A stretch of 64,000 nucleotides of DNA from Pantoea allii (GCF_002307475.1 NZ_NTMH01000034.1:62001-126000), one strand, 5' to 3'; positions 19,828 through 29,678 are shown, counted from the stretch's first letter. Made by a program: numbers and translations. Notes: generated by a model not told the origin, from the sequence alone.

Positions 19828-19996
19828 TTTGCGAGATATTTCTCAGGAAGTCAGTCAACTATCCGGTTCCACTTGAGCAAGCCCTGCCCACAAGGCTACT
19901 CTGGGCAAGGCGGTAAACAGTGGATTGCCGACCAGGGATTTTCGTCACTGCATTTGCAGTGTCAGCCATCACCCTAGCGGGTGCAAAGGAGTTCAT

Positions 19997-21361
19997 TTGA
20001 TTACACATGTCAGCCCTCTTGGCTCTATGGATCTGCTCTCCCAGTTGGAAGTAGATATGCTGAAGCGCACAGCCAGCAGCGATTTGTATCAACTCTTCCG
20101 TAACTGCTCGCTCGCCGTGCTCAACTCCGGCAGTCAGACTGACAGTAGCCATGAACTGCTGTCGCGTTTTGAGAACTTCGATATCAACGTGCTGCGCCGC
20201 GAGCGCGGTATCAAGCTGGAACTGATCAATCCGCCTGAAGAGGCCTTTGTAGACGGCCATATTATTCGTTCACTACAGGCCAACCTGTTTGCCGTGCTGC
20301 GCGATATCCTGTTTGTTAACGGCCAGTTAGCCAGCTCTGGACGCTTACCCTGCGCAGAAGACAACGATTCGGTCATGATTACCAACACCGTGTTTTCCAT
20401 TCTGCGTAATGCCCGGGCATTACACGTGGGCGAATATCCCAATACCGTTGTCTGCTGGGGCGGCCACTCGATTAACGCGGTGGAATACCAGTACTGTCGC
20501 AACGTGGGCACGCAGTTGGGCCTGCGCGAACTGAATATCTGTACCGGCTGTGGTCCGGGCGTGATGGAAGCCCCAATGAAAGGTGCAGCGGTAGGTCATG
20601 CTCAGCAGCGCTATCGCGACAGTCGCTTTATTGGTTTGACCGAGCCGTCGATTATCGCGGCTGAACCGCCTAATCCACTGGTGAACGAACTGATCATCAT
20701 GCCGGATATCGAAAAGCGTCTGGAAGCGTTCGTGCGTATTGCACATGGCATCATCATCTTCCCTGGCGGCGTGGGGACGGCAGAAGAATTCCTTTATCTG
20801 CTGGGTATTCTGATGAATCCGCAAAACGAACATCAGGTTCTGCCGCTCATCCTGACCGGGCCAAAAGAGAGCGCGGACTATTTCCGTGTGCTGGATGACT
20901 TTATTGTCAGTACGCTTGGGGAGCAGGCACGTAAGCATTATCAGATCATTATCGATGATGCCGCCGAGGTCGCCCGCCTGATGAGAAAAGCCATGCCGCA
21001 AGTGAAAGAGCATCGCCGCGAAACGGGTGATGCCTACAGCTTTAACTGGTCAATTCGCATTGCTCAGGATTTGCAGGTGCCCTTTATGCCGACGCATGAA
21101 AATATGGCTAACCTCAATCTCTATACCAATCAGCCGCCGGAAAAACTGGCTGCCGACCTGCGCCGGGCGTTCTCGGGTATCGTTGCGGGTAACGTGAAAG
21201 AGATGGGCATCCGCGAAATCCGCGAAAAAGGCCCTTATAAACTGCACGGTGATGCCGACATCATGCACCGCATGGATGAACTGCTACAGGGCTTTGTGGC
21301 ACAGCAGCGTATGAAACTGCCCGGTACTGCCTATATCCCGTGCTACGAAATCATTAAGTAA
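19997..21361 (+). CDS. ppnN: Pyrimidine/purine nucleotide 5'-monophosphate nucleosidase PpnN
   Basis: Hydrolyses nucleoside monophosphates to base and ribose-5-phosphate, and in E. coli is activated by (p)ppGpp. From the start at 19997 it has 454 residues, the E. coli length. The LOG-family core holds [20 protein letters not shown] near 180-200 and the PGGVGTAEE motif near 260. I chose a TTG start, because [22 protein letters not shown] aligns with the E. coli N-terminus, an AAAGGAG Shine-Dalgarno lies 6-7 bases upstream, and an ATG-started extension from 19925 has no family support. E. coli sdaCB, which follows ppnN there, is absent here. Confidence 0.95.
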   Translation: MITHVSPLGSMDLLSQLEVDMLKRTASSDLYQLFRNCSLAVLNSGSQTDSSHELLSRFENFDINVLRRERGIKLELINPPEEAFVDGHIIRSLQANLFAVLRDILFVNGQLASSGRLPCAEDNDSVMITNTVFSILRNARALHVGEYPNTVVCWGGHSINAVEYQYCRNVGTQLGLRELNICTGCGPGVMEAPMKGAAVGHAQQRYRDSRFIGLTEPSIIAAEPPNPLVNELIIMPDIEKRLEAFVRIAHGIIIFPGGVGTAEEFLYLLGILMNPQNEHQVLPLILTGPKESADYFRVLDDFIVSTLGEQARKHYQIIIDDAAEVARLMRKAMPQVKEHRRETGDAYSFNWSIRIAQDLQVPFMPTHENMANLNLYTNQPPEKLAADLRRAFSGIVAGNVKEMGIREIREKGPYKLHGDADIMHRMDELLQGFVAQQRMKLPGTAYIPCYEIIK

Positions 21362-21364
21362 ACC

Positions 21365-21386
21365 AGGAGGCAGCCTGCGGGCTGCC
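21365..21386 (+). other. Shine-Dalgarno followed by a hairpin in the xni leader
   Basis: AGGAGG (21365-21370) is the only good ribosome-binding sequence before xni, but it lies 24 bases from the ATG. A 7-bp stem with a TGCG loop (GGCAGCC 69-75 with GGCTGCC 80-86) starts inside it and ends 8 bases before the ATG. If the hairpin folds, the SD is brought to normal distance, though its last two G become paired. The stem may also act as a weak ppnN 3' element. Confidence 0.4.
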
Positions 21387-21394
21387 CTTACCTT

Positions 21395-22153
21395 ATGTCA
21401 CATCACTTACTTATTGTTGATGCACTCAATTTAATTCGTCGCCTGCATGCCGTGCAGGGCACGCCCTGTGTGGAGGGCTGCGTTGCGGCGTTGCGCCAGC
21501 TTCTGGGACACACGCGCCCCTCGCATGTTGTGGCAGTGTTCGACGGCGAGGCCCGTCATCAGGGATGGCGGCATCAGTTGTTACCCGACTACAAAAGTGG
21601 CCGACCGCCGATGCCGGAAGAGTTACAGGCTGAAATGCCAGCCCTGCAGGAGGCTTTTCGGGCGGTGGGCGTCAGTTGCTGGATTGCCGAACAGGATGAA
21701 GCCGACGATCTGGCCGCCACGCTGGCGGTAAAAATGGCGCGAGCTGGCCATCAGGCCACCATTGTTTCTACCGATAAGGGCTACTGCCAGCTTCTCGCTC
21801 CGGCGATTCGCATCCGCGATTATTTTCAGAAGCGCTGGCTGGATTTGCCGTTTATTGAAACCGAGTTCGGCGTTGCACCGTCCGTTCTGCCTGACTATTG
21901 GGGATTATGCGGCATCAGCAGCAGTAAAATCCCAGGCATCGCGGGCATTGGCCCTAAAAGCGCCCGGGAGCTACTGCTACAGTTTGGTTCACTGGAAGCT
22001 CTGTATCAGCAGTTGGATCAGGTTCCGACAAAATGGCGTAATAAGCTGCAATCAGGCCAGGAGATGGCGCTCATCAGCCGCGATGTTGCCCGGCTGAAGC
22101 AGGATTTAGTGCTGGAAGGGAATCTGAATTTACTGCGTTACCATGGCGATTAA
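21395..22153 (+). CDS. xni: Xni flap endonuclease-like protein (exonuclease IX)
   Basis: Structure-specific 5' nuclease related to the 5'-exonuclease domain of DNA polymerase I. The 252-residue protein keeps the metal-binding acidic residues in [54 protein letters not shown] near 100 and [11 protein letters not shown] near 128. The helix-hairpin-helix region [22 protein letters not shown] lies near 185-206. It ends in a 39-bp convergent gap with rlmM. Its Shine-Dalgarno is far upstream of the ATG with a hairpin between them (see separate entry). Confidence 0.95.
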   Translation: MSHHLLIVDALNLIRRLHAVQGTPCVEGCVAALRQLLGHTRPSHVVAVFDGEARHQGWRHQLLPDYKSGRPPMPEELQAEMPALQEAFRAVGVSCWIAEQDEADDLAATLAVKMARAGHQATIVSTDKGYCQLLAPAIRIRDYFQKRWLDLPFIETEFGVAPSVLPDYWGLCGISSSKIPGIAGIGPKSARELLLQFGSLEALYQQLDQVPTKWRNKLQSGQEMALISRDVARLKQDLVLEGNLNLLRYHGD

Positions 22154-22154
22154 C

Positions 22155-22193
22155 ATCACCAGGCCGGGCGCAAGGGCACCCGGCGGTGGTGAT
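22155..22193. terminator. Two-part stem-loop between convergent xni and rlmM
   Basis: Outer arms ATCACC/GGTGAT and inner arms GCCGGG/CCCGGC fold into one interrupted hairpin filling the convergent gap. Its base overlaps the rlmM stop region. There is no strong T-run on either strand, so it would be at best a weak bidirectional terminator. Confidence 0.4.
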
Positions 22194-23293
22194 TAGCGCT
22201 CGTCGCGACGGCCACCCATGGCAGCCCAGATACGACGGATGTGCACCGTCACTTCTTCACGATCGTGGTAGAGCTGGCGCGCGCGAATCTGCGCATTGAT
22301 CCCATTTTCAGTGAGACGCTCCTCGATCATGGCCAGATTCTGCGTCACTTCTTCATAACGCTTCTTCATGGGCAATTTCAGGTTAAAAATGGCTTCCCTG
22401 CACCAGCCATTCACCACCCAGTCCGCCATCAGATTCGCCACGCGTGCAGGTTTTTCCACCATGTCGCACACCAGCCAGCTGATGTTGGTGCGGGGCGGAC
22501 GGAAGCGGAAACCGTCTTCACGTTCATGGAACACCTGTCCGGTATCCATCAGGCTCGGTGCCATAGGGCCGTTGTCCACCGCATAGACCATCATGCTGCG
22601 CTGAACCAGTTGATACGTCCAGCCGCCAGGACAAGCGCCCAAATCGACAGCATACATCCCGCTGCCTAAACGTTCATCCCACTCATCGGCTGGCACAAAA
22701 ACGTGAAAGGCTTCTTCCAGCTTAAGCGTTGAGCGGCTTGGCGCGTCAGACGGAAACTTAAGACGCGGAATGCCCATATAAAATGGCGAATTGTTTTCTG
22801 GCAGCGAATAGCCCACGTAACAGGTGCCGGGGGCGATAAAGAACACATGCACCACCGGGCGTTTTGGGCTTTCGTAGTTGAGCAGAATGTTGCTCTCACG
22901 CAGGCTGGCACGTAACGGCACGGTAAACTTACGGCAGAATTTGGTCAGCTCTTTTGCCTGGTTGGTGTCAGGAACTTCAACACGCAGCTCTCCGCCTTTC
23001 TCCACCACGCCGCTTAACATGCCAACGATGGGCGAAATGCGATCTTCCTGAGGCAGATCGCGCAGTAGCTCACCGACGACCAGCATCTGGCGGGCGAAAA
23101 TCAACGTGTCGAACGGCAGTTCACGGATCAGCCTTTCCGCATCAGGCTGCTGATAACATTCAAACAGAACATAACCGGCGTCCTCTTTTACCCGAGGAAA
23201 GCCGTAAACGTTATGCTCTGCAGCTTTAGCACTAATTTCTGCTGCACACTCTTTTTCAAAGCCGGAGCGGCAATACAGTAAAACTTTATTCAT
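22193..23293 (-). CDS. rlmM: 23S rRNA 2'-O-ribose C2498 methyltransferase RlmM
   Basis: SAM-dependent enzyme that methylates the ribose of C2498 before 50S assembly. From the chosen start ([20 protein letters not shown]) it has 366 residues, the E. coli length. An N-terminal THUMP-type region is followed by a Rossmann fold with [20 protein letters not shown] near 215-235, AVDNGPM and DMVEKP. The C-terminal catalytic lysine region is [12 protein letters not shown]. Twelve extra residues encoded upstream (from 23329) do not belong to the family. Its start overlaps the ygdD stop by 8 bp, so the two are coupled. Confidence 0.96.
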   Translation of the reverse strand: MNKVLLYCRSGFEKECAAEISAKAAEHNVYGFPRVKEDAGYVLFECYQQPDAERLIRELPFDTLIFARQMLVVGELLRDLPQEDRISPIVGMLSGVVEKGGELRVEVPDTNQAKELTKFCRKFTVPLRASLRESNILLNYESPKRPVVHVFFIAPGTCYVGYSLPENNSPFYMGIPRLKFPSDAPSRSTLKLEEAFHVFVPADEWDERLGSGMYAVDLGACPGGWTYQLVQRSMMVYAVDNGPMAPSLMDTGQVFHEREDGFRFRPPRTNISWLVCDMVEKPARVANLMADWVVNGWCREAIFNLKLPMKKRYEEVTQNLAMIEERLTENGINAQIRARQLYHDREEVTVHIRRIWAAMGGRRDER

Positions 23294-23684
23294 GGCGTTC
23301 TGCCTTGGTTTTAAGACGCAGCGCGCCAATCAACATCAATAGCCAGCCAATCAGGAAGAACAATCCCCCGACGGGCGTGATAAAGACAAAAAACGTTAAA
23401 TGCGACAGCGCCAGCGAATAGAGGCTGCCGCTGAACAATACGGTTCCCAGCGCCATAGATGCACTGCTCCAGTAAAACCAGATGTTACAGCGATACAGCA
23501 TCGCCGCACCCAGCCCCAGTACAGCCAGCGTATGGTAAGCCTGGTATTCCAGCCCGGTATGAATCCAGGCCATTTCAGTGGCGCCCAGCGTTTTATTCAA
23601 CACGTGAGCACCAAAAGCACCAAATGCCACCAGGAAAAAACCGCTGATGGCCGCAAAAATAAACATGGCACGTCTGGACATCAA
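23286..23684 (-). CDS. ygdD: YgdD, DUF423 inner-membrane protein
   Basis: Small integral membrane protein of 132 residues with four hydrophobic segments, roughly at 7-25, 45-63, 70-90 and 97-117. It contains the DUF423 signature [37 protein letters not shown]. The function is unknown. It lies upstream of rlmM and overlaps it, as in E. coli, and follows gcvA by 47 bp on the same strand. Confidence 0.93.
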   Translation of the reverse strand: MMSRRAMFIFAAISGFFLVAFGAFGAHVLNKTLGATEMAWIHTGLEYQAYHTLAVLGLGAAMLYRCNIWFYWSSASMALGTVLFSGSLYSLALSHLTFFVFITPVGGLFFLIGWLLMLIGALRLKTKAERHE

Positions 23685-23731
23685 CCTATCCTCAAGGTGC
23701 GTTTGCAGGTCCCTGCAAAAAAATCAAAACA

Positions 23732-24649
23732 TTACTGATCATAACGAAAGCGGAATTTTTCTTGTTCGGTTGCCGCTTTGGCGAGAATCCACTGTCGAAA
23801 GGCGGCTATTTTACCCAGTTCTGCCTGACTGTCATGACAAACCAGATAAAAAGCATTTTTGCTCACCAAAACGTCATTAAACGGACAAATCAACCGTCCC
23901 GCTTCAATTTCGCTTTGCGCCATGACGTTATTGGCTAATGCCACGCCCTGTCCATGAATAGCCGCCTGCAGCACCATGGCGCTGTGACTGAAAATGGGGC
24001 CCTGTTGCACGTTGATGTGCTGAACGCCCAACTGGCGAATATAGGACTGCCAGTCGCGGCGCGAGGCATCATGTAGCAGGGTAAAGCGGGCAAGATCCAT
24101 GGGGGTTTTAAGCGGATTCTCCCCGGTCATCAGCGACGGAGAGCACACCGGCAGCAGGTATTCTGCATAGAGTTTTTCTACCCGCAGTCCGGGCCAGTTG
24201 CCCCGGCCATAGAAAATCGCCACATCTACATCATCAGCCAGTTTCTCTTCATCCCGGTCCACCGCCTGGATACGGACATCAATGCCCGGATAAGCCATAT
24301 TAAAGCTGGAAAGGCGCGGCACCAGCCATTGAATAGCAAAACTCGGCAGCAAACTGACCGTGAGCGCGCCTTTAGCACTGCGTGCCTGCAGTTTGCGCGT
24401 GGCTTCATTGAGGGCAGTGAAAATTTCTTTGATGTCCAGGTAGTAGCTTTGCCCTTCTTCCGTGAGCAAAAGCGAACGATTCCTCCGCCTGAACAGCTTT
24501 AATCCCAGAAAATCTTCCAGCGATTTAATCTGATGGCTGACGGCAGCCTGGGTGACAAACAGCTCTTCAGCGGCTTTTGTAAAGCTTAAATGGCGTGCTG
24601 CGGCATCGAATACCCGCAGTGCATTAAGGGGAGGAAGACGTTTTGACAT
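23732..24649 (-). CDS. gcvA: GcvA, LysR-type regulator of glycine cleavage
   Basis: Transcription factor that activates gcvTHP when glycine is abundant, represses it when purines are present, and activates gcvB. The 305-residue protein starts MSKRLPPLNALRVFDAAARH. It has the N-terminal winged helix with SFTKAAEELFVTQAAVSHQIKSLEDFLG (about 20-48), and the rest is a periplasmic-binding-like effector domain. Near-identity to E. coli GcvA is visible over long stretches. A frame extending 8 codons further upstream is rejected. It is divergent from gcvB across 128 bp. Confidence 0.97.
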   Translation of the reverse strand: MSKRLPPLNALRVFDAAARHLSFTKAAEELFVTQAAVSHQIKSLEDFLGLKLFRRRNRSLLLTEEGQSYYLDIKEIFTALNEATRKLQARSAKGALTVSLLPSFAIQWLVPRLSSFNMAYPGIDVRIQAVDRDEEKLADDVDVAIFYGRGNWPGLRVEKLYAEYLLPVCSPSLMTGENPLKTPMDLARFTLLHDASRRDWQSYIRQLGVQHINVQQGPIFSHSAMVLQAAIHGQGVALANNVMAQSEIEAGRLICPFNDVLVSKNAFYLVCHDSQAELGKIAAFRQWILAKAATEQEKFRFRYDQ

Positions 24650-24742
24650 GGTTTTCCGTAGCCAGCCTGGCAAAAAATACGCGAACTAATACAAAGGCAT
24701 TACGTATTAGAATTTATAATCCGAGACATTATAAATTGTCCG

Positions 24743-24771
24743 TTGAGGAAGCTCCAGCAAATACCTATAGT
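24743..24771 (+). promoter_or_regulatory. Sigma-70 promoter of gcvB
   Basis: TTGAGG (-35, 24743-24748) and TATAGT (-10, 24766-24771) are separated by an ideal 17-bp spacer. The conserved RNA start ACTTCC is 7 bases past the -10. GcvA presumably binds upstream, in the 94 bp toward gcvA. Confidence 0.8.
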
Positions 24772-24777
24772 TGCGCT

Positions 24778-24975
24778 ACTTCCAGAGCCGGAACGAAAAG
24801 TTTTTAGATTTGTGAGTGAGTTCGCAGATTTTCTGAAAGCTTTTGGCTTGTGGTCGTGATGTTGTGTTTGCAATTTTGATCTGACCTTTACAGATCAAGC
24901 TTTTTAATTCCTGTAGATTTACCCTGTCTGTCCATTGTGATATTGAGTAGCACCGCAAATTGCGGTGCTTTTTTT
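24778..24975 (+). ncRNA. gcvB: GcvB small regulatory RNA
   Basis: Hfq-dependent sRNA that represses many amino-acid and peptide transporter mRNAs through a G/U-rich R1 seed. The 5' end ACTTCCAGAGCCGGAACGAA, the seed GTGATGTTGTGTTTGCAAT, the segment TTTACCCTGTCTGTCCAT and the terminator (CACCGCAAATTGCGGTG followed by seven T) identify it. A middle stem GATCTG/CAGATC is also present. Compared with my memory of E. coli GcvB, the R1 seed lacks about eight bases of the GTTGTTGT repeat and the internal terminator-like loop is missing, giving about 198 nt. It lies between gcvA and ygdI as usual. Confidence 0.93.
24951..24975 (+). terminator. Intrinsic terminator of gcvB
   Basis: The stem CACCGCA/TGCGGTG, extended by an AG/CT pair around it, is followed by seven T. 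It lies 10 bp before the ygdI stop on the other strand, so it could also serve that convergent gene. Confidence 0.88.
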
Positions 24976-24984
24976 ATGCGCTGA

Positions 24985-25206
24985 CTACTTCGTTTCAACC
25001 ATCTCTTTCACATCTGAACGGTTAATTTGCTGCTCATTGCCATTCGCATCTTTATAGCTGATCATACCGGTGTCAGTATCGACCTTTGGTTTGCCTTCTG
25101 CGACGATCGTGCGGCCATCATTGGTATGCATCACGTAGTTGCTTGAACAGGCAGCCAAAGTAAAGGCCATTGTACAAACGGCCAACATTGCGGCGAGTTT
25201 TTTCAT
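24985..25206 (-). CDS. ygdI: YgdI/YgdR family lipoprotein (DUF903)
   Basis: Small lipoprotein of 73 residues. The signal sequence MKKLAAMLAVCTMAFTLAAC ends in a lipobox LAAC with Cys20. The following SSNYVMHTNDGRTIVAEGKPKVDTDTGMISYKD is the DUF903 SH3-like fold. Ser at +2 and +3 after the Cys suggests outer-membrane sorting. The function is unknown. A paralogue (ygdR) lies 29 kb away in this window. The gene is convergent with gcvB, and a GGAGATAGA ribosome site precedes the ATG. Confidence 0.93.
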   Translation of the reverse strand: MKKLAAMLAVCTMAFTLAACSSNYVMHTNDGRTIVAEGKPKVDTDTGMISYKDANGNEQQINRSDVKEMVETK

Positions 25207-25417
25207 CTTCTATCTCCTTGCAGATTGATTGCACCAAACCCCCCGCGTTACGCTGACCAAAGAGACGGTCAAGTGGGATCGACTGTAAGTATGTCGTATC
25301 GCCATGCGGGTTAAGTTTATACCTTGCAATACTCAGCATAACCCGCTTTTCCAGCTTTGCCAGACAGATAGCCATCTTTCAGCCTTAATCTGAAAATTAA
25401 CAACCTATGAGCCACGT

Positions 25418-26626
25418 ATGAGCGCCTTCAATCCTTCTTCATTTCGTCAGCAGTTTCCAGCGCTAAACGATGCCGGTGTTTATCTCGACAGTGCCGCTAC
25501 CACGCTGAAACCGCAGGCGGTGATAGACGCGACGCAGCAGTTCTACAGCCTGAGCGCCGGTACGGTCCACCGCAGCCAGTTTGCTGCCGCACGCCAGCTG
25601 ACAGCCCAGTACGAACAGGCGCGTGGCACGGTGGCGCACTGGCTTAATGCCGCCAGCGATCGCCAGATTGTGTGGACGCGCGGCACCACGGAGGCGATTA
25701 ACCTGGTTGCCCACGGCTGGTTAGCCCCGCGTTTACAAGCTGGCGATGAAATTATTGTCAGTGAAGCGGAGCATCACGCCAACCTGGTGCCCTGGCTGAT
25801 GGTCGCCCAGGCCAGCGGTGCCCGGGTGGTGAAATGGCCGATTGGGCCCGATCGCCTGCCAGATATGTCACAACTGCCCGGATTGATTAACAGCCGGACT
25901 CGCCTGTTGGCGATCGGACAGATGTCCAATGTGACCGGCGGCTGTCCGGATTTAGCTCAGGTTATCGCGCTGGCCCACGCGGCAGACGTAAAAGTCATGG
26001 TGGATGGCGCGCAAGGTGTGGTGCATTGCCCGCCGGATGTGCAGGCGCTGGATATTGATTTCTATGCCTTTTCCGGGCACAAACTTTACGGGCCAATGGG
26101 CATCGGCGTGCTGTACGGGAAAGCCGAACTGCTGGAAGAGATGATTCCCTTACAGGGCGGCGGTAAGATGCTGACGCAGGTAGATTTTACCGGTTTTACC
26201 CCGCAACCGGTGCCCTGGCGTTTTGAAGCCGGTACGCCAAATGTTGCGGGTGTGACCGGGTTAAGCGCTGCGCTCAGTTGGTTGCAGCAGCTTGATATGC
26301 GCAAAGCCGAGATGTGGAGTCAGCAGTTAGCCAGCCTTGCCGAAGAGCAGCTTGCTGAGCTGCCCGGCTTTCGAAGCTTCCGCTGCGGCAGTGCCAGCCT
26401 GCTGGCCTTTGATATTCAGGGCATTCATCACAGCGACATCGTGACGCTACTGGCAGAGCACGGTATCGCCCTGCGAGCAGGCCAGCACTGTGCTCAGCCG
26501 CTCATGGCGGCGTTAGGCGTTGAAGGCACGTTACGCGTTTCGTTTGCACCTTATAATAATCTTCAGGATGTGGATGCGCTGCTGCGCGCCATGCATAGCA
26601 CCATCGCATTGCTATCGGAGTTTTGA
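25418..26626 (+). CDS. csdA: CsdA cysteine desulfurase
   Basis: PLP-dependent enzyme that takes sulfur from cysteine to give alanine and a persulfide, which it passes to CsdE. The 402-residue protein has the PLP-lysine motif [20 protein letters not shown] near 215-235. The catalytic Cys358 is in [11 protein letters not shown] on a short loop typical of group II (SufS-like) desulfurases. [11 protein letters not shown] is the cofactor-stacking histidine region. csdE begins on the last base of the csdA stop codon (TGATG), so the pair is translationally coupled. Confidence 0.97.
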   Translation: MSAFNPSSFRQQFPALNDAGVYLDSAATTLKPQAVIDATQQFYSLSAGTVHRSQFAAARQLTAQYEQARGTVAHWLNAASDRQIVWTRGTTEAINLVAHGWLAPRLQAGDEIIVSEAEHHANLVPWLMVAQASGARVVKWPIGPDRLPDMSQLPGLINSRTRLLAIGQMSNVTGGCPDLAQVIALAHAADVKVMVDGAQGVVHCPPDVQALDIDFYAFSGHKLYGPMGIGVLYGKAELLEEMIPLQGGGKMLTQVDFTGFTPQPVPWRFEAGTPNVAGVTGLSAALSWLQQLDMRKAEMWSQQLASLAEEQLAELPGFRSFRCGSASLLAFDIQGIHHSDIVTLLAEHGIALRAGQHCAQPLMAALGVEGTLRVSFAPYNNLQDVDALLRAMHSTIALLSEF

Positions 26627-27078
26627 TGATGACCGCCCCCCTGTTAGCGCCCCACCCGTTCGGTGTGGAAATAACCCCGGCTGATTTGCAGGCAACCTTT
26701 TCCCGCTTTCATCAGTGGGAAGATCGCTACCGGCAGTTGATTTTGCTGGGTCGGCAGTTGCCCGCTTTACCCGACGCGTTAAAAACGCCGGATATTGAGC
26801 TGAGCGGTTGTGAAAACCGCGTCTGGTTCGGCAGTCAGCTGTGCGAAAAGGGTGCTCTGCACTTTTATGGTGACAGCGAAGGTCGCATCGTGCGCGGTTT
26901 GCTGGCCGTGCTGCTGACCGCGGTGGAAGGCAAAACGCCCGCGCAATTGCTGGCGTCCGATCCGCTGGACCTGTTTGAAGAACTGGGCCTGCGCGCCCAG
27001 CTCAGCGCCTCACGCAGCAGTGGCCTGAAAGCGCTGGCTGACGCCGTGCAACAAAGCGCACAGCGGTTGCTGGGTTAA
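26626..27078 (+). CDS. csdE: CsdE sulfur acceptor protein
   Basis: SufE-family protein that accepts the persulfide from CsdA and hands it on, notably to TcdA in ct6A tRNA modification. The 150-residue protein has the acceptor Cys62 in [11 protein letters not shown], followed by [16 protein letters not shown] and [16 protein letters not shown], all family hallmarks. Of several possible starts (TTG 26623, ATG 26626, ATG 26629) the first ATG is chosen, with GGAG 5 bases upstream. Its end overlaps the convergent tcdA stop by 4 bp. Confidence 0.95.
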   Translation: MMTAPLLAPHPFGVEITPADLQATFSRFHQWEDRYRQLILLGRQLPALPDALKTPDIELSGCENRVWFGSQLCEKGALHFYGDSEGRIVRGLLAVLLTAVEGKTPAQLLASDPLDLFEELGLRAQLSASRSSGLKALADAVQQSAQRLLG

Positions 27079-27875
27079 GCCTGGCGCGCCGCGCGCGCCA
27101 GAAACTTCTTCAGGGCATGGGATACCGCCACAAAGCCGAAGGTGGCCGTCACCATGGTTGCTGCGCCAAACCCCGATTCGCAGTCCATTCTTTTCGGCCC
27201 TTCTGCCGTGCTACGTGAGGCGCAAACCGTGCCATCCGCCTGCGGATACACCAGCGCCTCGGTAGAAAACACACAGTCGATGCCCAGCTTGCCTTTGCTG
27301 TTCTTTACCACGCCTGACTGCTTCAGACGCTCGCGCAGTTTGGCCGCAAGAGGGTCCTGAATCGTTTTGGCCAGATCGCTCACCTGGATTTGCGTCGGAT
27401 CGATTTGACCTCCCGCGCCGCCGGTTGTGATCAGTGGGATCTTATTGCGCCGACACCAGGCAATTAACGCGGCCTTGGGGCGGACGCTATCGATGGCATC
27501 GATCACATAGTCGAAATCGGCCGCCAGCAGCGTGGCCGTGTTGTCTGGAGTAATAAAATCATCAATGCACACCACCTCACAATCAGGATTAATTGTGCGC
27601 AGGCGATCCGCCATCACTTCCGTTTTGGCTTTGCCCACGTTGCCGCTAAGCGCATGTATCTGACGATTGGTATTGGTGATACAGACATCGTCCATATCGA
27701 TCAGGGTTATTTTGCCAATCCCGGTGCGCACCAGCGCCTCTGCGGCCCAGGAGCCAACGCCACCAATACCGATGACACAGAAATGCGCATCGGCGAACAG
27801 CTGCAGCGCCTGCCGGCCATAAAGACGTGCCGTACCACCAAAACGCTGGTGCCAGGCATCGTTTAACACTTTCAT
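27075..27875 (-). CDS. tcdA: tRNA threonylcarbamoyladenosine dehydratase TcdA
   Basis: E1-like enzyme that cyclises t6A37 to ct6A in ANN-decoding tRNAs, using ATP. The 266-residue protein has the nucleotide-binding [29 protein letters not shown] (about 35-63), [16 protein letters not shown], and [32 protein letters not shown] in the ThiF/MoeB fold. Its catalytic partner CsdA-CsdE is encoded convergently next door, and the genes overlap by 4 bp at their ends. This is the same arrangement as in E. coli. Confidence 0.96.
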   Translation of the reverse strand: MKVLNDAWHQRFGGTARLYGRQALQLFADAHFCVIGIGGVGSWAAEALVRTGIGKITLIDMDDVCITNTNRQIHALSGNVGKAKTEVMADRLRTINPDCEVVCIDDFITPDNTATLLAADFDYVIDAIDSVRPKAALIAWCRRNKIPLITTGGAGGQIDPTQIQVSDLAKTIQDPLAAKLRERLKQSGVVKNSKGKLGIDCVFSTEALVYPQADGTVCASRSTAEGPKRMDCESGFGAATMVTATFGFVAVSHALKKFLARAARQA

Positions 27876-27924
27876 AATTAAACCTGTTACAGAGTGCGGG
27901 CCAGCGCGCCCGCAGCATCAAGAA

Positions 27925-29073
27925 TTAGTTAGCACCTAACAGCATGGTGCCGTTGTTACCGCTCTGAGCATTGCTGAACAGCGGCTGCCCAGCGCCAGGC
28001 GCAGACTTCAGCACCCACACGCGACCATAGTGGTTATAGAAACCGGCAAGATGAGCAGCATCCGGCCCTACGCCCTGATAAATATCGAAGTGCTGGCCTT
28101 TAATTGCACCACCCACATCCAGCGCCACCATCATCCGCATCTCATATTTACCGTTGAATTTGCCCTTTTCATTCAGCTGCGGCACTTCTGCCAGCAACAC
28201 CGTTCCGGCAGGAATCAGGGAACGATCTGATGCCACAGAGGCTTTCGCCACCAGCGGTACAGCGCTGGCGCCGCGAACCGGCACGTAGGATTCAGGTTTG
28301 AAGAAGACAAATGAAGGATTGGTTTCTAACAGCGCACGCACTTCCTCTGGGGAATGCTCATCCGCCCACTGGCGAATCGCCTGCATGGACATGTCTTCAC
28401 GCTTAACTTCGCCACGGTCAATCAGCTCTTTACCGATGCTATGATAACCCCAGCCGTTTTTCCCGCCATAACCAAAAAAGCTCATCGGACGACCGTCGCC
28501 GAAATCGACGTAGCCACTGCCCTGCACATCCATAATGAAGTTATCAATAAGTGAATTACTCCAGGCAATCACATAACGATCGTCTAACCCACCACTATAT
28601 ATAGAAGAACGACTGGGCAGCTTTTGTCCGCGTTTGCGTGGCGGCATCCGGTAAATAGGGTACTGGAACTCGCCCTGTCGCGTGTAGCGCGCCTCGACCA
28701 CCGGTGTGTAATAGCCCGTGAACTGCACGTTGCCGTAATTATCGGTGCCTTCCATCTGAAACGCATTCAAACCAAACTGCCGCAGCTGACGCGTATCGCC
28801 ACCGGCTATCAACCAGTTCTCGACCGCACTGTACGTACTGTTGTTGCGGCCAAACAGGGCAGATGACGTGGACTGAATCTGCCGCACCTGTTCGCCAAAA
28901 TCTCTGCCATTAACCGGACGGCCTTTGGCGTTAGGTTGATTGACCAGGGCAAGGGGCTGCTCCAGTTTACCGTCTTTATACTGTTGACCCCGATCGGTTG
29001 GCTTAGAACTACAGCCCGCCAGCAGCGCTAAAAATGCGCCAGTAAGTGCATACTTCGCCCAATGTCCTTTCAT
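27925..29073 (-). CDS. mltA: Membrane-bound lytic murein transglycosylase A (MltA)
   Basis: Outer-membrane lipoprotein that cleaves peptidoglycan to 1,6-anhydromuropeptides. The 382-residue protein starts MKGHWAKYALTGAFLALLAG and has a lipobox LLAGC near residue 20. The MltA domain spans about 110-270 with QMEGTDNYGNVQFTGYYTPVVEAR, and the C-terminal 3D domain holds MMVALDVGGAIKGQHFDIYQG with the catalytic aspartate. I chose the ATG at 29073 over the one at 29079 for ribosome-site spacing. A GC-rich stem without T-run follows the stop. Confidence 0.96.
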   Translation of the reverse strand: MKGHWAKYALTGAFLALLAGCSSKPTDRGQQYKDGKLEQPLALVNQPNAKGRPVNGRDFGEQVRQIQSTSSALFGRNNSTYSAVENWLIAGGDTRQLRQFGLNAFQMEGTDNYGNVQFTGYYTPVVEARYTRQGEFQYPIYRMPPRKRGQKLPSRSSIYSGGLDDRYVIAWSNSLIDNFIMDVQGSGYVDFGDGRPMSFFGYGGKNGWGYHSIGKELIDRGEVKREDMSMQAIRQWADEHSPEEVRALLETNPSFVFFKPESYVPVRGASAVPLVAKASVASDRSLIPAGTVLLAEVPQLNEKGKFNGKYEMRMMVALDVGGAIKGQHFDIYQGVGPDAAHLAGFYNHYGRVWVLKSAPGAGQPLFSNAQSGNNGTMLLGAN

Positions 29074-29236
29074 CTTCATCTCTTTTTATGACTGTTCGCC
29101 ACGCGACGATAGCAAAGCCGTCATCATAATGAAATCCATCCTGTTTGGTCATAATGGATATCGGTTCAATAAATCATCAAACGGGGGAATCCTTCAGCAA
29201 TTAACAGCAAATTTAGCCTTTTAGGGCAAAAAGGGG

Positions 29237-29264
29237 TTGCAACAATCATCGTGCGGAGTATAGT
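29237..29264 (+). promoter_or_regulatory. Promoter of the initiator tRNA genes, with GC-rich discriminator
   Basis: TTGCAA (29237-29242) and TATAGT (29259-29264) lie 16 bp apart and are followed by GCGCATCC. A GC-rich discriminator after the -10 is the hallmark of promoters inhibited by ppGpp and DksA, which fits a stable-RNA gene. The first tRNA begins 14 bases past the -10. Confidence 0.7.
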
Positions 29265-29277
29265 GCGCATCCACGGA

Positions 29278-29354
<77 letters not shown>

Positions 29355-29415
29355 ATTCTTCTGTGATAGTGCTCAGACAGAAGAAACAATGTGAAAGTCG
29401 CTATGCGCAATCGGA

Positions 29416-29492
<77 letters not shown>

Positions 29493-29497
29493 CTTTA

Positions 29498-29520
29498 AAC
29501 ACCTGAAAGGGTGTTTTTTT
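29498..29520 (+). terminator. Terminator of the initiator tRNA operon
   Basis: AACACC pairs with GGTGTT around a 6-base loop (TGAAAG) and is followed by a run of T. It lies 6 bases after the second tRNA, which marks the end of the operon. Confidence 0.85.
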
Positions 29521-29678
29521 GTATCTGAATTCCGCTGAACGACACAAGCCCACCGCTTTCCCCCTTTTAATCTCTTATAAAAACGCCCCATCAGACCGAA
29601 GGTTATTCGTGCCGCAGGTATTGCCCTGGCCGATACATTTCTGCTTTCATGATTCATTCGGACACCAAAAGGTCTGGT

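Noticed and set aside
24776..24958. A 60-residue minus-strand frame over gcvB
   Set aside because: It is antisense to the sRNA, which is identified by promoter, seed and terminator.
25118..25375. An 85-residue minus-strand frame across the ygdI 5' end
   Set aside because: It overlaps the firmly identified lipoprotein gene in another frame and shows no family resemblance.
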